From Candidatus Gordonibacter avicola (GTDB taxonomy: Bacteria > Actinomycetota > Coriobacteriia > Coriobacteriales > Eggerthellaceae): DNA of 64,000 bases. A program made the translations under genes and the position numbers. A model generated the notes under the pieces. That model was not told the origin of the DNA and ran no database searches. It saw only the letters and a list, made by a program, of their open reading frames with translations. Of this stretch, positions 47,401 to 55,590 are shown piece by piece; position 1 is the stretch's first letter; every line of letters starts with the position of its first letter. The stretch lies in contig DXGM01000018.1 in assembly GCA_019113915.1 (NCBI GenBank), positions 1 through 64,000 of the forward strand, read 5' to 3'.

Positions 47401-47731
47401 AAACGCCTTTAACGCCGACGACACGCCTGCCTTCCTCGTATCGCTCAAGGCAGGCGGCACGGGCCTTAACCTAACCGGCGCCTCATCGGTCATCCATGCC
47501 GACCCGTGGTGGAACGCCGCCGCGCAGAACCAAGCCACCGACCGCGCCCACCGCATCGGCCAAACCCGCGTCGTGGGCGTGTGCAAGGTAGTGGCCGAAG
47601 ATACCATCGAGGAACGCATCCTGCGCCTACAAGAAGCAAAGAGCGAACTCGCCGACCGCGTGGTGGGTGCGGAGGGCGTTTCGCTCTCGTCTCTCAGTGA
47701 GGATGAACTGCTGGAATTGTTAGAGGGCTAG
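44444..47731 (+). CDS. SWIM zinc-finger SNF2/RapA-type helicase
   Basis: A 1,095-residue DEAD-like ATPase. A SWIM zinc finger (Cys75, Cys77, Cys87, His89) lies near the N-terminus, then a long bacterial SNF2-associated region (about 100-600), then the SNF2 core: DEMGLGKS (Lys652), the DEAQ box in ALDEAQYVKNH, TGTPMENRLSELWSI, and the C-terminal helicase lobe with KAGGTGLNLT and DRAHRIGQT. It probably remodels protein-DNA or RNA polymerase complexes; the exact target is unknown. The start follows AAGGAGG. Confidence 0.93.
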   Translation: MISEDELERHCYARTMQRARAIASSDRNILTKQARYEGSEAILSAFVASSHGWNDRYRTSASIDEDEDLIVDYSCSCPAFFEYDGMCKHCAALVLSYNDAPERFLGYRTHRTHTTTAGLSDLLQRGKLAAADKAHGTIDIETALTYGYGNWSARFKLVGPHGSYVMKSISEFVARMRTGERFSYGKKLSFAHVPAVLNDHARAVAHFLERAVSLRGQTSSALYGRFGSHPEVGRSLDLSAFELVELLDIQADHPFTVEATDRSMRSVTTAHIVEGNPHLEVTLQETSGGYDITGPDDAKAAAEGGRLYVWHDDIFYRCSADYARTADFLCALFDNGGHLFVSEEDLPLFCSTLLPLIEEPLVANVPPEIDAYRPVPCQLEFYFDKDNHTVTCSAQAVYGERRFHLFEEGSTDAARTTTGEHAASRPAPLRDEAAEAQARSLVERYFDTSSKPPTIPLADDAAVGDLLFGGLAAFQELGTAFTTPAFDRLLFDGSPHVTVGLSLVGNLINLEVSADELPASEVAALLSSYRLRKRFHRLKSGVFLDLAGLDLAHLDQLADDFGISARKLASGTAELPAYRAFYLDEQLPEARREESFSRYLESLRTKGERIHPLPPDFAGTLRPYQEEGFRWMNSLADRDFGGILADEMGLGKSAQLIAFLLARRDEARAVGPSLIVCPASLVYNWLAEFERFAPTLDVRAAVGTKSERLRIRAEAFSGGAQACDVLVTSYDLLRIDATDYAGRAFYTCALDEAQYVKNHATKTARAAKRVEARHHFALTGTPMENRLSELWSIFDFLMPGLLGSYLRFRERFELPVMGGDEDAAQRLRTLVGPFMLRRLKKDVLDDLPDKLESVVHVRLEGEQRKLYVAHEQRLRDRLAEQKKERRKKGSHRPANPEKRVEVLAELMKLRQLCCDPRLIYENAAEGAKLAALVELVESARDAGEKTLVFSQFTSFLALIAEKLEEHGVPYYTITGATPKKRRLELVNAFNADDTPAFLVSLKAGGTGLNLTGASSVIHADPWWNAAAQNQATDRAHRIGQTRVVGVCKVVAEDTIEERILRLQEAKSELADRVVGAEGVSLSSLSEDELLELLEG

Positions 47732-47743
47732 CGCGCCTTTCAC

Positions 47744-50320
47744 CTAGAACCGAGCAAACCGCGCACGGCGGGCGCGCAGCAGTTCATCGGCGGGCACCGC
47801 ACCCAGCTCGTCAAGCGCCGCAACCACATACGCACGCACGCCTTCAGCCGCACGTGCGGGGTTTTCATGCGCGGGAGCAGGCCCTTCGGAAAGCACCGCA
47901 TCCACAATGCCCATCTGGCGTGCCTCTTCGGCGCTCATCTTCATGACGGCCGCCGCCTCGGGTGCGCGCGTGCGATCCTTCCACAAAATGGAAGCGAAGC
48001 CCTCCGGCGACAACACCGAGTACACCGCATGCTCCTGCATGGCCACGCGATCAGCCAGCGCCAACGCCAGCGCGCCACCACTGCCACCTTCGCCCAACAG
48101 CACGCTCACCACCGGCACGCGCAACCCCGCCAGCGCCATGAGGTTATCCGCAATAGCATTGCCCTGCCCGCGCTCCTCGGCCTCCATGCCACAGAACGCA
48201 CCCTGCGTATCCACCAGACACACCACCGGTCGCCCAAACTTTTCAGCCTGCCGCATCAGCCGCAAACTCTTGCGGTAGCCTTCCGGCTGCGGGCACCCGA
48301 AGTTGCGACGGATACGCTCCTTCAAGTTGGCACCCTTCTCCTGGGCAATAACCGTGACAGCTTGTCCGCCAATCCAGCCAAGCCCACACACCACCGCCGC
48401 GTCATCACCGAACGCGCGGTCGCCGTGCAGCTCAATGAACCCTTCCACAAAGGCGTCAATATAGGCAAGCGAGGTAGGCCGATGGGTGTTGCGCGCCAGC
48501 TGCACACTGTGCCACGCACGGTTCGCCGGATCTGCCCCACGCACCTCGTCCGCATCATCAGGCACTCCATTGACCTCAAGCGATGCGCCTCCTTCCGCAT
48601 CAAACCCGCCGCGGGAGAGCGCCTTTTCCAAACGCTTGGAAGACACCGTACTCGCATGCCGCTGCTCGAAGCGCCCCGCGATATCCGACAGAAGGCGGCG
48701 CGCCCGCCCCTGCCGCCACGTCGACGACTCACCAAAGGGCAACCCCTCAGGCGACAAGTCACCATACGTCACCGTGTTGTACGTATCGGTGCCATGCTCC
48801 AAGTTGTGCTGCACCGTCTCGTAGTCCACCAAAATGGCGCGCTCCCCCGGCGCCGGCGCACTCTTATCAACCGTCGCCAGGTGAAGAGCCAACAGATGCG
48901 CCAAAGTAGCACGCAATTCACTGCGCTCCACAATGGCATCGATCAGACCATGCTCCAGCGCGAACTCTGCCGTTTGGAAGCCCTCCGGCAATTCCTGCTT
49001 GATAGTATCTTTGATCACGCGCTGGCCCGCGAAACCAATAAGCGCGCGCGGCTCAGCCAGAATCACATCGCCCTGCATGGCAAACGATGCCGTCACGCCA
49101 CCGGTCGTGGGGTCAGTCAGCACCGAGATATACGGAAGCCCCGCCTCGTTGTGACGCGCGAGCGCACAGGACACCTTCGCCATCTGCATGAGCGACACGA
49201 GGCCCTCCTGCATACGCGCCCCACCCGACGCGGTAAAAATCACCACCGGCAGGCGCTCTTCGGTGGCATACTCCACCAAACGGTGCAACTTCTCGCCCAC
49301 CACGGAGCCCATCGAGCCCATGAAGAACTGCGACTCCATGATGCCCACTGCCACGTGCAGCCCCGCAATGCGGCCAACGCCGGTACGCACCGCTTCCTCA
49401 AGCCCCGTTTTCTCCCGCTGAGCAGCCAGTTTGTCAAGGTAACCGGGGAAGGCAAGCGGGTCACCTTCCGCCACAACCTGGTCCATCTCAACAAAACTCT
49501 CGGCGTCAAGCAAATCGTTGATGCGCTCAATCGACGACATACGGAAGTAACCGCCACAGGTGGGGCACGTGTAGTGCCCCGAAGCCAGGCTTGCTTCGTC
49601 GAACTTGAGGCCGCAGTGCGGACACGCGCGCCACGCGCCACGCTCGATGGCGGGCTTATCAGTGGTGCAGAGCACCCACCCCAAAAGCGGCGCCTCGGCG
49701 CTGAGCGGCTTAAACACACGCACGCCCTGCGCAGACGCACGCGCAAGGAAACTATCAACCTCAGCAAGCGGCAGCGATTCGTCACACAAAAGCACCGTCG
49801 ACGCGCCACATTCCTCAACCGCCGTAAGCACCGCATAGCTGTTACAGAAGAGCGCATCGGAATACTTCTCACCCAAACACACCGCACGCGGCGCCGCCTT
49901 GAGCGGCGCCTCAAACCGATGATCCTGCGTGTAAGCAACACACGCGGTAAACCCCGCGTCGGACACCGCCTGCAACAGGCGTTTCGCCGTTTTGGGTCGC
50001 GCCATCAAAAGCGCAACAGGCAACGCATCGTGCTGCGCCGCGCCACCTTCCGCATCAGCAGCGCCCACCTGCGCGGCAGCAGGACGCGGCGACGACGTGG
50101 CCACACTCTGCGGAATGGACGTGTATTCCGACATGTCGGCCGCATCGAGGGCGTTCGGCGCAACCGGCAGGGCCGCCGCAGCCTCTTCCGCCATGCGTGT
50201 CAGGCGATAGGCAACGTCAGCCGCCTCACACTCCGGCTCCTTGTCCGCGCTCACGGCGCCCGGCATGAGCACCGTGCCGTCGGATGCGATGGTGATGTAG
50301 TCCTGTCTGCGCTGCTTCAT
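47744..50320 (-). CDS. accDA: Fused acetyl-CoA carboxylase carboxyltransferase (AccD-AccA) with an N-terminal extra domain
   Basis: Transfers CO2 from carboxybiotin to acetyl-CoA, the committed step of fatty acid synthesis. The 858-residue chain contains AccD (about 228-520, zinc finger Cys233, Cys236, Cys252, Cys255; FTASGGARMQEG) followed by AccA (about 590-840, AYIDAFVEGFIELHGDRAFGDD and GEGGSGGALAL). Residues about 101-206 resemble the N-terminal domain of biotin carboxylase (VAYTQDHRFE, APRAVCLGE, then a VFKPLS end) without the rest of that enzyme. accB and accC are not in the window. It is the last gene of the fatty acid cluster. Confidence 0.93.
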   Translation of the reverse strand: MKQRRQDYITIASDGTVLMPGAVSADKEPECEAADVAYRLTRMAEEAAAALPVAPNALDAADMSEYTSIPQSVATSSPRPAAAQVGAADAEGGAAQHDALPVALLMARPKTAKRLLQAVSDAGFTACVAYTQDHRFEAPLKAAPRAVCLGEKYSDALFCNSYAVLTAVEECGASTVLLCDESLPLAEVDSFLARASAQGVRVFKPLSAEAPLLGWVLCTTDKPAIERGAWRACPHCGLKFDEASLASGHYTCPTCGGYFRMSSIERINDLLDAESFVEMDQVVAEGDPLAFPGYLDKLAAQREKTGLEEAVRTGVGRIAGLHVAVGIMESQFFMGSMGSVVGEKLHRLVEYATEERLPVVIFTASGGARMQEGLVSLMQMAKVSCALARHNEAGLPYISVLTDPTTGGVTASFAMQGDVILAEPRALIGFAGQRVIKDTIKQELPEGFQTAEFALEHGLIDAIVERSELRATLAHLLALHLATVDKSAPAPGERAILVDYETVQHNLEHGTDTYNTVTYGDLSPEGLPFGESSTWRQGRARRLLSDIAGRFEQRHASTVSSKRLEKALSRGGFDAEGGASLEVNGVPDDADEVRGADPANRAWHSVQLARNTHRPTSLAYIDAFVEGFIELHGDRAFGDDAAVVCGLGWIGGQAVTVIAQEKGANLKERIRRNFGCPQPEGYRKSLRLMRQAEKFGRPVVCLVDTQGAFCGMEAEERGQGNAIADNLMALAGLRVPVVSVLLGEGGSGGALALALADRVAMQEHAVYSVLSPEGFASILWKDRTRAPEAAAVMKMSAEEARQMGIVDAVLSEGPAPAHENPARAAEGVRAYVVAALDELGAVPADELLRARRARFARF

Positions 50321-50356
50321 CGAACAACCTCTCGCTTCATTACGCCTGTCGACTGC

Positions 50357-50806
50357 CTAGGCCTCCGCCTTCGCCAGCACATACTTCTGCGTCGCCGTGG
50401 CACACACCGCGCCCTCAACGCTCGCCTCCACCTCGGCCACGCACAAACGCGACGAGGACTTCACTATGCGCCCCTTGAGCGTGAGCGTCTCCCCCGGCTC
50501 CACCTGGCGGCGAAACTTCGCGCCATCAATGCCCGTGAGAAAGCCGATGGATCCTTCCGCGCCGCGCTCCACCAGAATGCAGAACGAGGCTGCCTGCGCC
50601 AACGCCTCCATAATGATGACCCCCGGCAGCACCGGATGCCCCGGAAAATGCCCCGTAAACAGGGGAAGCGAAGGATCAACGTCAAGCTCCGCCGTCACCT
50701 CAACCCCCGGCTCACACGCCACCACGCGGCTCACCCAACAAAACGGCTCCCGATGCGGCAAAACCGCCTCAACAACCTCTCTCCCACAAGGATACGTTAT
50801 GTCCAC
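50357..50806 (-). CDS. fabZ: 3-hydroxyacyl-ACP dehydratase FabZ
   Basis: Dehydrates 3-hydroxyacyl-ACP in the elongation cycle. It has the catalytic block FTGHFPGHPVLPGVIIMEAL with the active-site His, and the typical GIDGAKFRRQVEPGE. GTG 50806 is preferred over ATG 50824 because AGAAGGAG lies seven bases before it and would otherwise be inside the gene. It lies 36 bases before accDA. The 264-base gap upstream to fabF is filled with repeats. Confidence 0.93.
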   Translation of the reverse strand: MDITYPCGREVVEAVLPHREPFCWVSRVVACEPGVEVTAELDVDPSLPLFTGHFPGHPVLPGVIIMEALAQAASFCILVERGAEGSIGFLTGIDGAKFRRQVEPGETLTLKGRIVKSSSRLCVAEVEASVEGAVCATATQKYVLAKAEA

Positions 50807-50874
50807 AGTGGTTCTCCTTCTCATTCAATGCGTCGCCCGCCTCCCAACGAACCAGTGGGTCAACGGCAGTTGGC

Positions 50875-50901
50875 GGCAAGGGCAGAGCCCTTGCCCTACG
50901 G
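50875..50901 (+). repeat. 27-nt palindromic repeat, copy 3
   Basis: GGCAAGGGCAGAGCCCTTG with tail CCCTACGG, between fabF and fabZ. The other copies are about 49 kb away at 1741 and 1808. Confidence 0.65.
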
Positions 50902-50958
50902 TGAACCCGCAGCGCCCTCGGTTGTCATCCCAAGCGGCAACACCCAAAGGCGAATTCT

Positions 50959-51068
50959 CAACTTCGGCCAGCGCGGTACGGGGTGATGTCCACAAAGCGA
51001 GTTCCGCAGCGAAGCGAGGACTGTCTGAGCGACTGGGCATTACCCCGTGCCGCGCGTCCCGCAGGTTG
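50959..51068 (-). repeat. Palindromic interspersed element, copy A (intergenic)
   Basis: Begins two bases after the fabF stop codon. Its ends, CAACCTG and AAGTTG on the minus strand, continue into a stem of about 30 bp with one bulge (ACGGGGTAATG against CATCACCCCGT). The loop carries the shared core, translated AQSLRQS...GTRFVD in the coding copies. The inner stem present in copies B to D is mostly missing here. Confidence 0.7.
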
Positions 51069-51070
51069 CC

Positions 51071-52354
51071 CTAAGCGCAATACGGCGAAATCGCCAACGA
51101 CGCGTTGTGTCCGCCGAAGCCCAAAGAGTTCGACAAAGCCACCTTCTGCGGATACCCCATCTTAGCCTCGATCACCACGTTCACCGGACACTCCGGATCC
51201 GCCTCCGCAAATCCGCAGGTCGGCGGCACGCACTCGTTCGCCACGGCAAGCGCCGTCACAATAGCCTCAATAGCCCCCGCCGCGCCGAGCGTATGCCCCG
51301 TCGTACCCTTCACCGAGGTCACCGGCACCGCGCGCCCCGCCTCGTCGCCGCAGAGCGCCAACAGCGCCTTGGACTCGGTGGCGTCGTTTGCCGGCGTCCC
51401 CGTGCCGTGCGCATTCAAATGCCCCAGGTCATCAGGCGTGAAGCCCCCTTCGGCAAGCGCCTGGCGCATCGCCCGCACCACGCCTTCGCCCGAGGGCTCA
51501 GGCGCCGTCATGTGGTAAGCATCGCCCGTCGAACCAAAGCCCGTGATCTCGGCCAGGATGTTCGCTCCGCGCGCCAGCGCGTGCTCCAGCGACTCAAGCA
51601 CCACCGCGCCCGCACCTTCGCCCGCCACAAAGCCCGCGCGCCGCACGTCGAACGGCAACGACGCCTGCGTAGGGTCTTCTTCCTTCGAAAGCGCACCCAA
51701 GTTCGCAAAACCCGCAAGGCAGATAGGCGACACCGATTCCTCCGAACCGCCCGCCAGCGCCGCATCAATATAGCCATGGCGAATATCGCGCACCGCCGTG
51801 CCAATAGAGTGCGCTCCGGTAGCGCACGCCGTCACCACGTTCAGACACTCGCCGCGCAGCCCGTAGCGAATGGAGAGGCTCCCCGCCGCAATATTGCCAA
51901 TCATCGTAGGGATGAACAGCGGACTCACACGCTTCGGCCCCTTCTCGGCCAGCGTAAAGAAGCCACTCTGCAACTCGTCGATGCCACCGATGCCGGTGCC
52001 AAACACACACGCAATGCGCGTGGTGTCTTCAGCTTCCAAATTGAGCCCTGACTGAGCAAGCGCCTCGTCGGAAGCCACAATGGCGTACTGCACGAAGCGC
52101 TCGAAACGGCGCGCCTCCTTCTTGGAGAGGCCGTGCTCGGTCGCATCAAAATCGCGTACTTCGGCGGCGATGTGCACGTCGTAGTCCGTCGTGTCGAAGC
52201 GCGTCACCGGACCAATGCAGCACGTGCGCCCCATGACCGCGTCCCAGAGCGCCTGCACGCCCACACCGGCGGGCGACACCGCGCCCATGCCCGTGATTAC
52301 CACGCGATGCGTACCGTCCGCGCGGCGCGTGGCCGCGTTCACGTTCTCATTCAT
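51071..52354 (-). CDS. fabF: 3-oxoacyl-ACP synthase II FabF
   Basis: Condensing enzyme of fatty acid elongation. The 427-residue protein has the Cys-His-His triad in VVTACATGAHS, NAHGTGTPAND and VKGTTGHTLGAAG. Its ATG overlaps the fabG stop by four bases (ATGA), which implies translational coupling. Palindromic element copy A begins two bases after its stop codon. Confidence 0.96.
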   Translation of the reverse strand: MNENVNAATRRADGTHRVVITGMGAVSPAGVGVQALWDAVMGRTCCIGPVTRFDTTDYDVHIAAEVRDFDATEHGLSKKEARRFERFVQYAIVASDEALAQSGLNLEAEDTTRIACVFGTGIGGIDELQSGFFTLAEKGPKRVSPLFIPTMIGNIAAGSLSIRYGLRGECLNVVTACATGAHSIGTAVRDIRHGYIDAALAGGSEESVSPICLAGFANLGALSKEEDPTQASLPFDVRRAGFVAGEGAGAVVLESLEHALARGANILAEITGFGSTGDAYHMTAPEPSGEGVVRAMRQALAEGGFTPDDLGHLNAHGTGTPANDATESKALLALCGDEAGRAVPVTSVKGTTGHTLGAAGAIEAIVTALAVANECVPPTCGFAEADPECPVNVVIEAKMGYPQKVALSNSLGFGGHNASLAISPYCA

Positions 52355-53115
52355 AGCGCCATCCCCCCATCAATGCAGATCACCTGGCCGGTAATGTAGC
52401 CAGACCCCGAACTTGCCAAGAATCGCACAAGCGCCGCCACCTCTTCCGGTTCACCAAAGCGACGCGCCGCAATGCGCTCAGCGATGGCGTTGCGCTGCTT
52501 GTCGGACAGTTCGTCGGTCATGTCGGTGGCAATAAAGCCCGGCGCCACCGCGTTCACTGTGATGTTGCGAGCGGCCAACTCGCGCGCAAGCGACTTCGTG
52601 AGGCCGATGACGCCCGCCTTCGAAGCCGCGTAGTTCGCCTGCCCCGCATTGCCGGACACGCCCACCACGCTCGCCATGTTCACGATGCGCCCGTAGCGCT
52701 GCTTCATCATACGCTGCGCCGCCGCCTTGCAGCAGTTGAACGTGCCCTTGAGGTTGACGTTAATCACCGCGTCGAAGTCCTCTTCTTTCATGCGTACGGC
52801 CAGGCCATCGCGCGTGATGCCCGCGTTGTTCACCAGCACGTCAATACGGCCGAACGCCTCGTGTGCCGCGTCGATCAGCGCCTGCGCCTCAGCCGCATCG
52901 GCCACGTTCGCCGCCTTCGCGATGGCGCGCACCCCATGAGCGGAAGCCAGTTCGTCGGCCAGCGCCTGCGCATCGGCAAGCCCGCGCTCGCTCGAGCAGT
53001 TCACGCACACATCGTACCCAGCGGCGGCCAGCTTCTCAGCCACCGCACGCCCAATGCCGCGGCTCGAGCCAGTGATAACCGCGCTGCGACGCAGGGTTTC
53101 GGTATTCTCGGTCAT
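52351..53115 (-). CDS. fabG: 3-oxoacyl-ACP reductase FabG
   Basis: NADPH-dependent ketoreductase of the elongation cycle, 254 residues. The SDR motifs are VITGSSRGIGRAV (cofactor loop), VNNAGITRD, MASVVG with the catalytic Ser, and YAASKAG with Tyr and Lys. ATG 53115 follows GGAG 13 bases after the fabD stop. The open frame runs to 53178 inside fabD without meaning. Confidence 0.96.
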   Translation of the reverse strand: MTENTETLRRSAVITGSSRGIGRAVAEKLAAAGYDVCVNCSSERGLADAQALADELASAHGVRAIAKAANVADAAEAQALIDAAHEAFGRIDVLVNNAGITRDGLAVRMKEEDFDAVINVNLKGTFNCCKAAAQRMMKQRYGRIVNMASVVGVSGNAGQANYAASKAGVIGLTKSLARELAARNITVNAVAPGFIATDMTDELSDKQRNAIAERIAARRFGEPEEVAALVRFLASSGSGYITGQVICIDGGMAL

Positions 53116-53128
53116 ACAGGCAAAACTC

Positions 53129-54289
53129 CTATTCAGAATCGGAAAGGAAGGCATCGAAACTCGCGCGATCCTGCACACAAACGCGCGTCGCTGCCTTGTC
53201 GATGCGCTTCACCAGGTTCGTCAAAACGCCGCCGAAGCCCACTTCAACGAACGTGTGAGCCCCCGCCGCACCAAGCGCCTCAACGCTCTGCTGAAAGCGC
53301 ACCGGATGCGTGAGGTGCTGCACCAGGCTCTCACGCGCCTCATCAGCGGAAAGCGGAGCAGCCGTAACGTTGCACACAAGCGGAATACGCGCCTCAGCAA
53401 ACGCAACATTGGCCAAATAAGCAGCCATCCCCTCAGCAGCCGATGCCATGAGCGGACTGTGGAAGGCGCCAGACGTGGCCAAACGCGAAGAGCGCTTCCC
53501 CACCTCAGCCCAGGCCGCCTCGGCGCGCTCAACCGCCGCCGGTGTTCCCGCAATAACAATCTGCCCCGGACAGTTAAAGTTCGCCGGCACGAGAACGTCC
53601 CCCTGCGCACATTCTTCGCAGAGGGTAATAATGCTTTCCTCATCAGCCTTCAAAAGCGCACTCATCACCCCCGGATGTTCGGCAGCCGCCTCAGCCATAA
53701 GTTCGGCGCGCGCCTTCACGAAGGCAAAGGTGTCCTCGTCAGAAAGCATGCCCGAAAGAGCGAGCGCGCTCACCTGCCCAAGAGAGAACCCCAGCACCGC
53801 CGCCGGCTCCACCCCCCGCGCCATGAGCGCCCGAGCAATGGCTACCGTCAGCACACACAACGCCGGCTGTGCATTCCGCGTATCATTCAACGTGCCAGCG
53901 TCCGCATGCAACACAAGGTCAGCCACATCAAACCCCAACACATCAGAAGCGCATTCAAAGACGCCAGCCACTTCAGGCACGTCCAAAAGGTCCGCCCCCA
54001 TGCCAGGCCTCTGCGCCCCCTGCCCCGAGCACAAAAACACCGGAGCACCAGCAGGAATGGCAAAAGGAAGCGCCCCTGAACCGGGCTGGACAGCGGAATC
54101 AGCCAAGCGAGCCTCCCCTTCAGAGTCTTGCTCCGTTTTCTCTAGCAACCCCCCACAGGGCTGGGCGGCGGTGTCCACCAAGCGAGTTCCGCACGAGCCG
54201 AAACGTCCAGTGGACGTTTCGTGCGAGTCAGGACTGCCGAGCGACTGGGCACTGCCACCCAGCCCTCCCCCAGGTTGAAATTCAGCCAT
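53129..54289 (-). CDS. fabD: Malonyl-CoA:ACP transacylase FabD with element-derived N-terminus
   Basis: Loads malonyl groups onto ACP. The 386-residue protein has the catalytic serine in LGFSLGQ and a normal FabD fold from residue 82 on (APVFLCSGQGAQ). FabD normally begins almost directly at this point. Here residues about 5-69 are translated from palindromic element copy B and a decayed half copy (AQSL at 14-17, SHETSTGRFGSCGTRLVDT at 22-40, then EGEARLADSAVQP). ATG 54289 follows AGGAAGGG, so translation does run through the element. It lies between fabK and fabG. Confidence 0.93.
   Translation of the reverse strand: MAEFQPGGGLGGSAQSLGSPDSHETSTGRFGSCGTRLVDTAAQPCGGLLEKTEQDSEGEARLADSAVQPGSGALPFAIPAGAPVFLCSGQGAQRPGMGADLLDVPEVAGVFECASDVLGFDVADLVLHADAGTLNDTRNAQPALCVLTVAIARALMARGVEPAAVLGFSLGQVSALALSGMLSDEDTFAFVKARAELMAEAAAEHPGVMSALLKADEESIITLCEECAQGDVLVPANFNCPGQIVIAGTPAAVERAEAAWAEVGKRSSRLATSGAFHSPLMASAAEGMAAYLANVAFAEARIPLVCNVTAAPLSADEARESLVQHLTHPVRFQQSVEALGAAGAHTFVEVGFGGVLTNLVKRIDKAATRVCVQDRASFDAFLSDSE
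54083..54111 (-). repeat. Decayed partial copy (B') of the palindromic element in fabD
   Basis: Plus-strand GGGCTGGACAGCGG, a short diverged stretch and CCAAGCGAG match copy B at 54158-54186 at 23 of 29 positions. The following bases also resemble part of copy C. It is read in the same protein frame (EGEARLADS against EGETRFVDT in copy C). Confidence 0.55.
54146..54277 (-). repeat. Palindromic interspersed element, copy B (inside fabD)
   Basis: Ends CAACC and GGTTG. The outer stem GGGCTGGGCGGCGGTG/CACTGCCACCCAGCCC pairs at 14 of 16 positions, the rest being wobble-type. The inner palindrome is CGAAACGTCC-AGT-GGACGTTTCG. The core is nearly identical to copy D. Confidence 0.8.
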
Positions 54290-54301
54290 CAAAAACCCTT
54301 C

Positions 54302-55273
54302 CTACAAAGCCCGCTCGCGCCGAGCATTCGCAGCCGCCATCGCACTCAAATCCAGCGCTCCTAATGCCTGCGCCTCACCCACCATCTGCGCAATCACCTC
54401 AGCAGCCGTCCCGCGCGCCCGCACCAATGCCGCCGACTGCCCCGCCATCATGGCGCCATTATCCACGTCGCCCTCAACCGCGCGACGCAAGGAGCCCACA
54501 TACATGGCCTCCAACTCGTCACCGTTCGCAGCCACGTTGCCCTCAAGCGAGCGCACCTTACGCGCAAACTTGTTCTTGAGGCAGCGCACCGGATGCCCAC
54601 TGCCGCGCCCGGTAACAATGGTGTCGGCATCCTTCGCGGAAAGCACCTTCTCCTTGTATGCGTCAGCGATAGTGCACTCGTCCACCGTGAGGAAGCGCGT
54701 ACCCACCTGCACGCCCTCTGCGCCCAGCGCAAAGGCGGCAGCCATTCCGCGCCCATCAGCAATACCACCTGCGGCAATGACTGGGATAGACACCGCGTCG
54801 CACACCGCCGGGATAAGCGCCATCGTGGTGAGTTCACCAATGTGGCCGCCCGCCTCGGTGCCTTCGGCCACCACGGCGTCCGCGCCAAGGCGCTCCATAC
54901 GCGCTGCGAGCGCACTTGAAGCCACCACCGGCACCACCTTGATGCCCGCTTCCTTCCACATCGGAAGATAGTTCGCCGGGCTGCCCGCACCTGTAGTAAT
55001 CACATCCACGCGCAGCTTCACCAACAGTTCGGCCAGCTCGGCCGCGTTCGGATCCATGAGCATGACGTTCGCACCGATGGGTTTATCGGTGAGTGAACGG
55101 GCGATGCGCACCTGCTCTTCCACCCAGTCGAGCGGCGCGCCGCCGCACGCGATGATGCCGAGACCACCCGCCTCGCTCACCGCACCCGCCAGGCTTGCGT
55201 TGGCGATGCGCGCCATGGCGCCTTGGATGACGGGCACCTCAATGCCCAACAGTTCGGTTACTCGCGTATTCAT
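54302..55273 (-). CDS. fabK: Enoyl-ACP reductase II FabK
   Basis: FMN-dependent enoyl-ACP reductase of the nitronate monooxygenase-like TIM-barrel family; it completes the elongation cycle in place of FabI. The 323-residue protein shows VPVIQGAMARIANASLAGAV, VVAEGTEAGGHIGE and VIAAGGIADGRGMAAAFALGA. ATG 55273 is chosen because homologues begin at this Met; ATG 55279 is equally close to GGGAG. It is next to acpP and fabD, the usual FabK context. Confidence 0.93.
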   Translation of the reverse strand: MNTRVTELLGIEVPVIQGAMARIANASLAGAVSEAGGLGIIACGGAPLDWVEEQVRIARSLTDKPIGANVMLMDPNAAELAELLVKLRVDVITTGAGSPANYLPMWKEAGIKVVPVVASSALAARMERLGADAVVAEGTEAGGHIGELTTMALIPAVCDAVSIPVIAAGGIADGRGMAAAFALGAEGVQVGTRFLTVDECTIADAYKEKVLSAKDADTIVTGRGSGHPVRCLKNKFARKVRSLEGNVAANGDELEAMYVGSLRRAVEGDVDNGAMMAGQSAALVRARGTAAEVIAQMVGEAQALGALDLSAMAAANARRERAL

Positions 55274-55292
55274 GCCCATGCTTCTCCCTCTC

Positions 55293-55319
55293 AAAAACGT
55301 GAGGCCCCTGATCGGGGCC
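55293..55319 (-). terminator. Terminator-like hairpin between acpP and fabK
   Basis: GGCCCC-N5-GGGGCC, followed on the minus strand by TCACGTTTTT. It may reduce read-through so that acpP is made in excess over the downstream fab genes. Confidence 0.6.
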
Positions 55320-55333
55320 CCTCCAACCCTCTG

Positions 55334-55552
55334 TTACAGCGAGTCGATGTGCGCAACCAGCTGGCCGATGGTCTCGATACCCTCGGGCTCGCCGAATTCA
55401 ACGTCGCACTTTTCCTCGAGGTCGCAGATAAGTTCAACCATGTCGAGCGAGTCAATGCCAAGCGACTCCAGCGTGGCGTCCTCGGTGATGGCATCAGCGT
55501 CGAGGTCGAGGTTCTCAACGAGCACTTCTTTCACGGTATCAATGGTAGCCAT
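55334..55552 (-). CDS. acpP: Acyl carrier protein
   Basis: Carries growing acyl chains on a phosphopantetheine arm. The 72-residue acidic protein has the attachment serine in LGIDSLDMVEL. The start follows GGGAA. It is the first fab gene behind the FabT-type palindrome and is followed by a hairpin before fabK. Confidence 0.95.
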   Translation of the reverse strand: MATIDTVKEVLVENLDLDADAITEDATLESLGIDSLDMVELICDLEEKCDVEFGEPEGIETIGQLVAHIDSL

Positions 55553-55577
55553 GATGTTCCCTTTCGTTCCAAATTAG

Positions 55578-55590
55578 TTTGATAATCAAA
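55578..55590. promoter_or_regulatory. FabT-type operator before acpP
   Basis: TTTGATAATCAAA, a perfect 13-base palindrome 26 bases before the acpP start. It matches the known FabT binding core (TTTGATTATCAAA) from streptococci and lies in the expected promoter region. The FabT-like regulator gene is directly upstream. Confidence 0.75.

Noticed and set aside
47867..50986. 1,039-residue plus-strand frame opposite accDA
   Set aside because: It is Arg/His-rich nonsense typical of the antisense strand of a GC-rich gene; accDA itself is unambiguous.
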